64,000 nucleotides of DNA from UBA1381 sp964399965. Its GTDB lineage: Bacteria > Bacillota > Clostridia > UBA1381. Both the position numbers and the translations under genes were made by a program. A model generated the notes under the pieces. The model was given only the letters and a program-made list of their open reading frames with translations. It did not search any database and was not told the DNA's origin. The stretch covers positions 32,506 through 96,505 of the forward strand of contig CAYNRX010000002.1 of the NCBI GenBank assembly GCA_964399965.1, written 5' to 3'. Below are positions 51,891 through 59,049 of this stretch, piece after piece; position 1 is the first letter of the stretch; each line of letters opens with the position of its first letter.

Positions 51891-53495
51891 ATGATAACAG
51901 TAACCGATCTGTCATTAAATTTCAGCGGGCAGAACCTGTTTTCGGGCGTGAACCTGAAATTCACGCCGGGCAACTGCTACGGCATCATCGGCGCTAACGG
52001 CGCGGGCAAGTCCACCTTCCTGCGCATACTTTCCGGGGAGCTGGAGCCGACCTCGGGGGAGGTGTCGATACTTCCCGGGAGCCGCATGTCGGTGTTGAAG
52101 CAGGATCACTTTGCCTATGATTCCTTTTCGGTAATGGATACGGTGATAATGGGGAACAAAAAGCTCTACGATATCATGAAGGAGAAGGACGCCCTTTACG
52201 AAAAGCCGGATTTCTCCGATGAGGACGGTATGCGGGCGGCCGAGCTTGAAGCGGAGTTTGCGGAAATGAACGGCTGGGAGGCCGAATCGGACGCCTCGAA
52301 GCTCCTGCAGGGGCTGGGTGTCGGCGAGGAGCTGCATTATATGCAGATGGCGGAGCTGGGCGGCAGCGACAAGGTCAAGGTGCTGCTGGCGCAGGCCCTG
52401 TTCGGCGGCCCCGATATCGTGCTTTTGGACGAGCCGACAAACCACCTGGATATCACCGCCGTAGCGTGGCTTGAGGAATTTCTCATCGAATACGAGGGTA
52501 CGGTGATAGTCGTATCGCACGACAGGCATTTTTTAAACAACGTCTGCACCCATATCGTCGATATCGACTACGGCAAGATAAAGATGTACGTCGGCAACTA
52601 CGAATTTTGGTATGAATCGAGCCAGCTTGTGCAGCGCATGATAAAGCAGCAGAACAAAAAGGCCGAGGAGAAGATAAAGGAATTACAATCCTTTATCCAG
52701 CGGTTCTCGGCCAACAAATCAAAATCCCGTCAGGCCACCAGCCGCAAGAAGATGCTTGACAAGCTGACTGTCGAGGAAATGCCCGCTTCCTCCCGGCGGT
52801 ATCCGTTCGTGGGCTTTGAGCGCGAGCGCGAGGTCGGCCGCGATATCCTCACCGTGGACATCAAGCGCGCCTGCCATGAGGGACAGACGCTTTTGAAGGA
52901 CGTATATTTCACGATGAACCATGATGATAAGATCGCCATAATAGGCGAAAACGAGATGGCCGTCACCCTGCTTTTGCAGATACTGGCCGAAGAGGCCGAG
53001 CCTGACGAGGGCATGATAAAATGGGGCGTATCCACAAGCCGCAGCTATTTCCCCAAGGACAATTCGGCCTATTTCGAGGGCTGCGACTTAAATCTGGTGG
53101 ATTGGCTGCGCCAGTATTCAGCCCCCGGCTTTGAGACGCAGTCGGAGTCATATCTGCGCGGCTTTCTGGGGCGGATGCTGTTTTCGGGCGACGAGGTATT
53201 CAAGCCGGTCAAGGTGCTCTCCGGAGGAGAAAAGGTCCGCTGTATGCTCTCGCGCATGATGCTCTACGGCTCTAACGTCCTGCTTTTGGATCAGCCCACA
53301 AACCACCTCGACCTGGAGTCGATAACCGCCCTGAACAACGGCCTTACGGCCTTCCCGGGCAATATAATCTTCGCCTCCCACGACCATGAATTTATCCAGA
53401 CCATAGCCAACAGGATAATCAGGATCAACGAGGACGGCACGATAACCGACCGCATGTGCACCTACGATGAGTTTATAGAAGCAGAGAAAGGATGA
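51891..53495 (+). CDS. ABC-F type ATPase (YkpA/YbiT-like)
   Basis: 534 residues, two ABC domains and no membrane segment. Domain 1 has Walker A IIGANGAGKST near residue 36 and Walker B with DEPTNHLD near 185; its signature is weakened to ELGGSDKVK. A charged inter-domain linker (about 245-300, the ABC-F P-site linker region) follows. Domain 2 keeps LSGGEKVR near 443 and LLDQPTNHLD, but its Walker A reads GENEMAVTLL, lacking the Lys-Ser/Thr. Some YkpA-group proteins have a loosened second Walker A, though they usually retain Lys. ABC-F proteins act on the ribosome in translation or antibiotic protection. It overlaps the following SLH gene by 4 bp. Confidence 0.92.
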   Translation: MITVTDLSLNFSGQNLFSGVNLKFTPGNCYGIIGANGAGKSTFLRILSGELEPTSGEVSILPGSRMSVLKQDHFAYDSFSVMDTVIMGNKKLYDIMKEKDALYEKPDFSDEDGMRAAELEAEFAEMNGWEAESDASKLLQGLGVGEELHYMQMAELGGSDKVKVLLAQALFGGPDIVLLDEPTNHLDITAVAWLEEFLIEYEGTVIVVSHDRHFLNNVCTHIVDIDYGKIKMYVGNYEFWYESSQLVQRMIKQQNKKAEEKIKELQSFIQRFSANKSKSRQATSRKKMLDKLTVEEMPASSRRYPFVGFEREREVGRDILTVDIKRACHEGQTLLKDVYFTMNHDDKIAIIGENEMAVTLLLQILAEEAEPDEGMIKWGVSTSRSYFPKDNSAYFEGCDLNLVDWLRQYSAPGFETQSESYLRGFLGRMLFSGDEVFKPVKVLSGGEKVRCMLSRMMLYGSNVLLLDQPTNHLDLESITALNNGLTAFPGNIIFASHDHEFIQTIANRIIRINEDGTITDRMCTYDEFIEAEKG

Positions 53496-54700
53496 GTAAG
53501 ATGAAAAAGGTAATATCAACGATCTTAGCGGCAGCATCGCTGTCCTTGGCGGCTCCGGCGGCAATGGCGGCGGAATTTTCCGACCTGCCCCAGGAGCATT
53601 GGGCGTATAATGCAGTATCAGAGCTTAGCGAAGCCGGGATAATCAGCTGACGCGGCGACGGAACCTTCGACCCGGAATCGCTTGTTACCCGGGCGGAGTT
53701 TGTAAAGATGGCCGATACCTCCTCCGAGGAAACGGAGCCGGTATATGCGGACGTCACCTCCGAGCACTGGGGCTTTGCTTTTGTGCAGGGATCGGGGCTG
53801 GAGCCTGACGAAAACGGCAATTTCCGCCCGGACGAGGCCATAACCCGCGAGGATGCGGCGCGCGTAATGTGGATAGCCGCCGGTTCGCCTGCCGGGATGA
53901 CGGCTCCGGAGGAGTTTACGTCGCAGTCGGATACGCCCCAGATGGTCGCCTGGATCTTTTCCAGCGGTATCATGCAGGGCAGCGGCGGCAGCGACCTTCG
54001 CCTGGGCGATACGATAACGCGTGCGGAAGCGGCCGCCGTAATAAGCCGCGGACGGCGCATTATCCATGCCTATGAAAACGGCGTTGTAAACGGGGAATTT
54101 GCCAAGGGCTCCTACACCATATCGAGCGCCAATATCGAGGAGGTCACGGTGACGAACGAGGACGGCACTGAGAGCGTTACTTACAAGTATAACCCCGTTT
54201 CGGCCGACACACCGATACGGTCTTATCCTGACGGATATCCAGAGCAGTGGGAGCGGTATCCCTATATAATCGAGACCGTCCCCAACGAGATCTACGACAG
54301 CGAATACGAAATGATCCCCGATACCTTCACCTCTGAAGAGGCCGAGGATCCGACCACGCAGGCCAATGCGGCCAACAGCTTTGCCGACCTTTACCTCTCG
54401 GCGATCGGCCAGTATATCCGCTACATCAAGGATACGCACAACGTAGATATGAGCATTACCTATTATCCCTCGCTTGTATGGGACTACACGGGACATTACT
54501 ATGTATACCGCGTAAAATGCGTGATAGATTCTACGAACGGCCAGGAGCTGACCTATAAGACGGTATTTGAGGAAGAGAACGACACCGTGCTTTATGATGG
54601 CATGACCTTCTGGACCGATATCACGACCGACTATGCTTTCGGCATGGGCGTAGGCGCCCTGTTCGGCTTCGGCAATACGGTATTTGTAGATGGGCAGTAA
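53492..54700 (+). pseudogene. SLH-domain exported protein with an in-frame TGA at codon 53
   Basis: The frame of 402 codons starts ATG 53492 overlapping the ABC-F stop (ATGA), or ATG 53501. A good signal peptide (KKVISTILAAASLSLAAPAA) leads into an SLH repeat that is interrupted at 53648-53650 by TGA. The codon falls exactly where SLH repeats have the conserved Gly before (R/Y)GDGTFDP, so GGA to TGA is the simplest change. The frame continues intact for 350 codons with two more SLH repeats (to about residue 195) and a C-terminal domain of about 200 residues (VWDYTGHYYVYRVKCVIDST). No good internal start exists, so it is a single-mutation pseudogene, a readthrough gene, or an error. Confidence 0.75.
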
Positions 54701-56318
54701 GCGCTCCTGGGGCTGGATATGGGAAACGGGACGCGGTTCCTGGGGATATATGCTGCTTCTGACCGCGCTGGCCATCCTCCTGGCTTTTGTGGAGCTGGGA
54801 TTTACGGTCACCTCCAAATCGACCTTGGACATAGCCACCGGCCAGGCTGAGGGAGAGCTTTTGCGGCAGGGGCTTATCCTGGCCGGGCTGTTGGCGGTAC
54901 AGCTGCTGACGCAGGTATCGATAACGCTGATAAACGTCCGCGCGCAGGCCTCGCTGGAAATGGCTCTCAAGAACCGTATCTTTGCCCGTTTGATGAAAAA
55001 GCGTTACCTTTCTCTCACCGCCTACCATTCGGGGGATATCCTAAACCGCATGACGTCCGATGCAGGCACGATCGCCGCCGGAGTGGTCGGGCTTTTGCCG
55101 GAGGCGACGCTTCTTGTGACCTCGCTTTTGGTGAGCGTGGTCTACCTGTTCACCCTCGACCGCTTTCTGGCAGCCGCCCTTATGATCCTCGGGCCCTGCC
55201 TTATCGGAGCGGCACAGCTTTATTCGCGGCGGTATAAACCGATCCACAAGCAATGTCAGGAGACCGAGGGGCGCACGCGCTCCTTCATACAGGAGATACT
55301 GCGCAATGTGCTGGTAGTGAAGGCTTTCGGCGGCGAAGAGGAGGTGCTTTCGCGCACAAAAAAGCTCCAGCTCAGCAATTTCCGCGCCCGTATGCGGAGA
55401 GCAAGGGTATCGGTAGTATCCAGTGTCGGCATGTTCCTTGTTTACAACGCCGGCTACTATGCGGCCTTGGCCTACGGAGCCTGGCGGCTGGCAATGGGAG
55501 CGTTCACGTTCGGCACGGTCACGGCCGTTTTGCAGTTAGTGGGACGGATACAGACGCCGGTGAAGAACATCTCCGGGCTGATACCGCAGTATTTTGCGAT
55601 CACGGCCTCAGCGGAGCGGCTTTTGGAGCTGGAGGATATGCCGGACGAAAAAGGCGGCGGAGAGCTTTTGGCCGCTGATATCCGCGATATGCAGTCGATA
55701 GTGTTTGACCGCGTGTGTTTTTCCTATGATAAATCAAAAACGATGGAATACGATCTGCGAATAAACCGCGGAGAGACGGTAGTGATAGCAGGTGAATCGG
55801 GCGCGGGCAAGAGCACGCTGATAAAGCTCCTGCTGGGGATAATCGAGCCGGCATCGGGCAGCGTATATATCGACTGCGGTGATCGCCGCGTTGCCGTCGG
55901 GGAAAGAAGCCGCGGCCTGTTCTCCTACGTGCCCCAAGGCAACCTGATACTTTCGGGCACGATACGGGAAAACATCGCTTTCGCCTCCGGCGGCGCGGAC
56001 GAGGAGAGCATAATAAGAGCCGCCAAAACGGCCGCCGTATGGGACTTTATCGCCACTCTTCCCCATGGGCTTGACACCCGGTTGGGCGAAGGCGGACTGG
56101 GGCTTTCCGAGGGGCAGGCTCAACGGATATCGATAGCGCGGGCAGTGCTCCACGATGCGCCGGTCATACTCCTTGACGAGGCCACCTCTGCCCTTGACGC
56201 TGTCACCGAGGAGCAGGTGCTTTCCAATATACGCGCTCTGGGGGACAAAACTTGCATAGCGGTATCGCACCGCATCGCGGCCTTTGCAATGTGCGACCGG
56301 GTGATACAGATAGGATAA
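54690..56318 (+). CDS. ABC exporter with fused membrane and ATPase domains
   Basis: 542 residues. Residues about 1-310 form a six-helix type IV exporter domain (LLTALAILLAFVELGFTVTS, then MLILGPCLIGAAQLYSRRYK and similar). Residues about 330-540 form the ATPase: Walker A GESGAGKST near 367, Q-loop in FSYVPQGN, a signature LSEGQAQR instead of LSGGQ, Walker B VILLDEATSALD, and the H-loop AVSHRI. It starts 11 bp inside the SLH gene end, so translation is coupled. Half-transporter that would dimerise; substrate unknown. Confidence 0.92.
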   Translation: MGSKRSWGWIWETGRGSWGYMLLLTALAILLAFVELGFTVTSKSTLDIATGQAEGELLRQGLILAGLLAVQLLTQVSITLINVRAQASLEMALKNRIFARLMKKRYLSLTAYHSGDILNRMTSDAGTIAAGVVGLLPEATLLVTSLLVSVVYLFTLDRFLAAALMILGPCLIGAAQLYSRRYKPIHKQCQETEGRTRSFIQEILRNVLVVKAFGGEEEVLSRTKKLQLSNFRARMRRARVSVVSSVGMFLVYNAGYYAALAYGAWRLAMGAFTFGTVTAVLQLVGRIQTPVKNISGLIPQYFAITASAERLLELEDMPDEKGGGELLAADIRDMQSIVFDRVCFSYDKSKTMEYDLRINRGETVVIAGESGAGKSTLIKLLLGIIEPASGSVYIDCGDRRVAVGERSRGLFSYVPQGNLILSGTIRENIAFASGGADEESIIRAAKTAAVWDFIATLPHGLDTRLGEGGLGLSEGQAQRISIARAVLHDAPVILLDEATSALDAVTEEQVLSNIRALGDKTCIAVSHRIAAFAMCDRVIQIG

Positions 56319-56386
56319 CGGCAGGGAAAAATGCGGTATGCTCTCTTATGTGTACAGATAAAACGGATAAAATCGTAAAAAAACAC

Positions 56387-56415
56387 TTGACAAATCCGCC
56401 CTGATTTGCTATACT
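56387..56415 (+). promoter_or_regulatory. Promoter of tRNA-Leu
   Basis: TTGACA (56387-56392), 17 bp, TATACT (56410-56415), 10 bp before the mature 5' end. Confidence 0.9.
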
Positions 56416-56425
56416 TATATAGCTT

Positions 56426-56509
56426 GCAGATGTGGCGGAATTGGCAGACGCGCCAGACTTAGGATCTGGTGCCCCCGGCGTGCAGGTTCAAGTCCTGTCA
56501 TCTGCACCA
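56426..56509 (+). tRNA. tRNA-Leu (anticodon UAG)
   Basis: 84 nt including an encoded CCA. The acceptor stem GCAGATG pairs with CATCTGC; the anticodon stem CCAGA/TCTGG holds loop CTTAGGA with anticodon TAG, reading CUA/CUG Leu codons. The long variable arm (TGCCCCCGGCGT) and T loop GGTTCAAGTCC are typical of a class II tRNA. Confidence 0.96.
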
Positions 56510-56547
56510 AAAAGCGGCAAGCCAAGATAGATCTTTGATTGCCTAAG

Positions 56548-56592
56548 AAAAGAGCGGTGTCGAAATTTGTTGCATTTCATCACCGCTCTTGT
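56548..56592. terminator. Long hairpin after tRNA-Leu
   Basis: AGAGCGGTG (with further AAATTTG/CATTT-type pairing) pairs with CACCGCTCT, about 56549-56590, ending in a T-rich tract. It can end both the tRNA transcript and the converging antitoxin gene. Confidence 0.75.
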
Positions 56593-56600
56593 TTATTTTG

Positions 56601-56804
56601 TCAATATACGTTTTTCACTGCATCCATCGCCTTGCTGCTGAGGCTTCTCACATCTTCATCCTCGAACAGATCGCCCTGCCATTTAGTATAATCAAACGGC
56701 TCTTTGATTATAAGACTGATAAACCTTTCAGCATCCACCCTGCCCAATCCGTTCAATAATATCTTCATACCCTCCGATCTAACGACCGAGTCTGTTCTTG
56801 CCAT
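56601..56804 (-). CDS. Antitoxin-like partner of the PIN toxin
   Basis: 67 residues from the ATG at 56804, which overlaps the PIN stop by one base (TAATG), so translation is coupled. The chain is helical: ARTDSVVRSEGMKILLNGLG, then DAERFISLIIKEPFDYTKW and an acidic DLFEDEDVRSLSSKAMDAV. Genes like this regularly follow PIN-domain genes with the toxin first. Antitoxin role is inferred from that pairing. Confidence 0.78.
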   Translation of the reverse strand: MARTDSVVRSEGMKILLNGLGRVDAERFISLIIKEPFDYTKWQGDLFEDEDVRSLSSKAMDAVKNVY

Positions 56805-57235
56805 TACTCTCCCTCCGTTTCTCTGATGAAATCTACCGGATTTATTACTTTTATACAATTTATTGTTTTCTTTAATATGCCTATATCTGTGGTGAGGAAA
56901 TAGTCACTTTTGGCATATGCCGCACATGCAATGTGAATGGCATCCTTTGCTTTCAAGCCTATCGTTGACAATTCTTCAGCCATACATATAATATGTTCAT
57001 TCTCTGTTATATTCATCTCGGCCAAGTCTTTCCATTTTATTATCGACTCTCTCCTCATGTCAAACGGATTCTGCATATTTTCATATTCCAGCATATACGA
57101 CCATACCAAGGAATGCTTTTTATTTAATATCATATCCTGAACTGCCAGCTTGGCCTGCGCCTCAAGACTTATTTTTATTTGGGTCTGATCATCAAACGGT
57201 CTGTTAAAGCAGCAATTATCCAGATACAATCTCAT
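56804..57235 (-). CDS. PIN-domain ribonuclease toxin (VapC-like)
   Basis: 143 residues from the ATG at 57235 (GGAAGGAA upstream; a longer frame adds a non-homologous tail). PIN acidic residues are visible: Asp in RLYLDNCCFNRPF near 5, Glu in YMLEYENMQN near 50, Asp in KAKDAIHIACAAY near 98, and Asp in FLTTDIGILKK near 115. Such toxins cut RNA and are held by the partner antitoxin. The pair is AT-rich and sits beside a tRNA gene, both common signs of acquired DNA. Confidence 0.85.
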   Translation of the reverse strand: MRLYLDNCCFNRPFDDQTQIKISLEAQAKLAVQDMILNKKHSLVWSYMLEYENMQNPFDMRRESIIKWKDLAEMNITENEHIICMAEELSTIGLKAKDAIHIACAAYAKSDYFLTTDIGILKKTINCIKVINPVDFIRETEGE

Positions 57236-57309
57236 TATCGACCATTCCTTCCATATTCGTTCCTTCAAGTATAGTATACCATATTCATTTCGGAATTGCA
57301 ATAAAAATA

Positions 57310-57516
57310 TCAGCAAACACCGCCTATCGCCTCTTCTACGGACTCATTAAGAGTTTTATTGTGTGATGCTGCGAATAAAGCAAGACTCCTATGCAGACTC
57401 GGGGAAATACGGACAATTTCACTCAACCCCCCTTGTTTACCGCTATTTTTCCCCGCACGCACCGCCGCATTCCGCAAAGACAGCCCTCCCGTCCCCTGAT
57501 TTTCACAAAAATCCAA
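57310..57516 (-). CDS. Fragment or small form of a HicB/ribbon-helix-helix antitoxin
   Basis: 68 residues, of which only the last 37 look like a protein family: IVRISPSLHRSLALFAASHN then KTLNESVEEAI, the ribbon-helix-helix end of HicB-type antitoxins. The first 30 residues are low-complexity and unlike HicB. Either a start further inside is used or this is the 3' remnant of a degraded hicB. No hicA toxin is adjacent. Confidence 0.5.
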   Translation of the reverse strand: MDFCENQGTGGLSLRNAAVRAGKNSGKQGGLSEIVRISPSLHRSLALFAASHNKTLNESVEEAIGGVC

Positions 57517-57535
57517 AATTTTTTATTAGAAAAGA

Positions 57536-57564
57536 TTGAAAAAACAAAATAAAAATGATATAAT
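57536..57564 (+). promoter_or_regulatory. Sigma-A promoter of dnaA
   Basis: TTGAAA (57536-57541), 17 bp, TATAAT (57559-57564), with TGA before the -10 (extended -10). GGAGGA at 57622-57627 is the ribosome binding site. Confidence 0.85.
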
Positions 57565-57631
57565 ATACAGACAAGCTAAAAGACAGAGCGTAATTTACAC
57601 CGCCTGCACGGCAGGCAGTACGGAGGACAGC

Positions 57632-58999
57632 ATGGAGCAGGTAAATACCATCTCAAGAGACGAGCTTTTTGAAATATGGGACGATGCTATGGAAAACGTC
57701 TACAAACGGGTGACGTCCAAGGTCGCGCCTATCTACCTAAACGACGCCGAGCCGCTTTATTTTGATGCGTCCGTTTTCGCGGTCGCGGTCACTATCGACA
57801 TCAGCAAGACGATGATAGAGGCGCGGTTTAAAGAAATAATAGAAGAGGAAATAAGCCGCCGTCTGAAGCGTCCTATGCACATAGAAGTGCAGATAATCCC
57901 CGATCCCCGTCAGATCCGCCTTATCCAGGAGGGCGGCCACGAGGAGGAAGAGCTGAAAAACGACACCGTAAACCCCAAATACACCTTTGATAATTTCGTC
58001 ATCGGCTCCTCCAACCAGTACGCCCATGCGGCGGCACTGGCCACGGCGGAAATGCCCGGATACAAGTACAACCCGCTATTCCTCTACGGCCATTCGGGAC
58101 TGGGCAAGACTCATCTCATGCACGCTATCGGCAACCGGATCATCCAAACGCGGCCGCATATGAAGGTGGTATACGTTACCAGCGAAAAATTTACCAACGA
58201 TTTTATCAACTCCCTGCGCGACAACACCACCGAATCCTTCCGCCGCCTCTACCGCGAGGCAGATGTGCTGATGGTCGACGACGTGCAGTTTTTGACCAAC
58301 AAGGAGGCTACGCAGGAGGAGTTTTTCCATACCTTCAACGAGCTGTATAACATGAACAAGCAGATAATCCTTACCAGCGACCGTATGCCCAAGGATCTGG
58401 TGACGCTTGAGGACCGGCTGAGAAACCGCTTCGGCCAGGGGCTGACGATAGACATCACCCTGCCGGATTACGAAACGCGAATGGCCATCCTCAAGAAAAA
58501 GACCCAGCTGCAAAAAAAGAATATCCCCGAGGACGTGCTTTCCTATATCGCCCATAACATCAAGACCAATATCCGTGAACTGGAAGGCGCGCTCACCAGC
58601 GTGACCTCACTCATGGACATGAAGGAAAGCCAAGGCATCACCGGGATGTCGGCCATGGATATCGCCCGCGAGGCTTTAAAAAACATCCTCCCCGATGTGA
58701 GCGTCCCCGAGATAACTCCCAACCAGATAATGGACAAGGTTTGCAAATATTATAACGTCACCCGCGACGAGATCCTCGGCAAGCACCGCCGCCGCGAATA
58801 CACCGTCCCCCGACAGGTCGGCATGTACATCTTCAAGGAACTTACGGACATGAATTTCGTGATGATCGGCCGGGAATTTTGCCGCGACCGCACGACCGTT
58901 ATGTCGAATCTCGAGGTTATCGACAAGGCCTTGAAAAACAACGATACCCGTCTGAAGGAGGATATCGATACCATTATCAAGGAGCTTAAGGAAAAATAA
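57632..58999 (+). CDS. dnaA: Chromosomal replication initiator DnaA, divergent
   Basis: 455 residues from the ATG at 57632; a frame-compatible upstream start would cross the promoter. Domain I spans about 1-85. The AAA+ core has DNFVIGSSNQYAHAAAL, Walker A GHSGLGKTH near 155, Walker B VLMVDDVQF near 215, and the initiator-specific RLRNRFGQGLTIDI. Domain IV (about 365-455) is where it departs: the usual (G)GRDHTTVxHA DnaA-box signature reads CRDRTTVMSN. The contact His is Arg, the end is changed, and one residue is missing. No dnaN follows (the next gene is convergent), and no DnaA-box cluster was seen nearby. It may be the only DnaA of an odd lineage or a paralogue. Confidence 0.93.
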   Translation: MEQVNTISRDELFEIWDDAMENVYKRVTSKVAPIYLNDAEPLYFDASVFAVAVTIDISKTMIEARFKEIIEEEISRRLKRPMHIEVQIIPDPRQIRLIQEGGHEEEELKNDTVNPKYTFDNFVIGSSNQYAHAAALATAEMPGYKYNPLFLYGHSGLGKTHLMHAIGNRIIQTRPHMKVVYVTSEKFTNDFINSLRDNTTESFRRLYREADVLMVDDVQFLTNKEATQEEFFHTFNELYNMNKQIILTSDRMPKDLVTLEDRLRNRFGQGLTIDITLPDYETRMAILKKKTQLQKKNIPEDVLSYIAHNIKTNIRELEGALTSVTSLMDMKESQGITGMSAMDIAREALKNILPDVSVPEITPNQIMDKVCKYYNVTRDEILGKHRRREYTVPRQVGMYIFKELTDMNFVMIGREFCRDRTTVMSNLEVIDKALKNNDTRLKEDIDTIIKELKEK

Positions 59000-59003
59000 A
59001 ACA

Positions 59004-59046
59004 AGAGCCGGACGATCCCGTTTTTTCGGGAACGCCCGGCTTTTTT
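59004..59046. terminator. Bidirectional terminator between dnaA and the stalk-domain gene
   Basis: AGCCGG(...)CCCG pairs with CGGG(...)CCCGGCT around a T6-C loop, about 59006-59041, with A and T runs outside. Confidence 0.85.
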
Positions 59047-59049
59047 CCT

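Noticed and set aside
53648..53650. Selenocysteine codon
   Set aside because: The position is a conserved Gly in SLH repeats, no redox motif surrounds it, and no convincing SECIS hairpin follows.
53618..54970. 450-residue open frame on the minus strand
   Set aside because: Antisense to the SLH gene and the start of the ABC exporter; the sense frames have clear SLH and ABC motifs.
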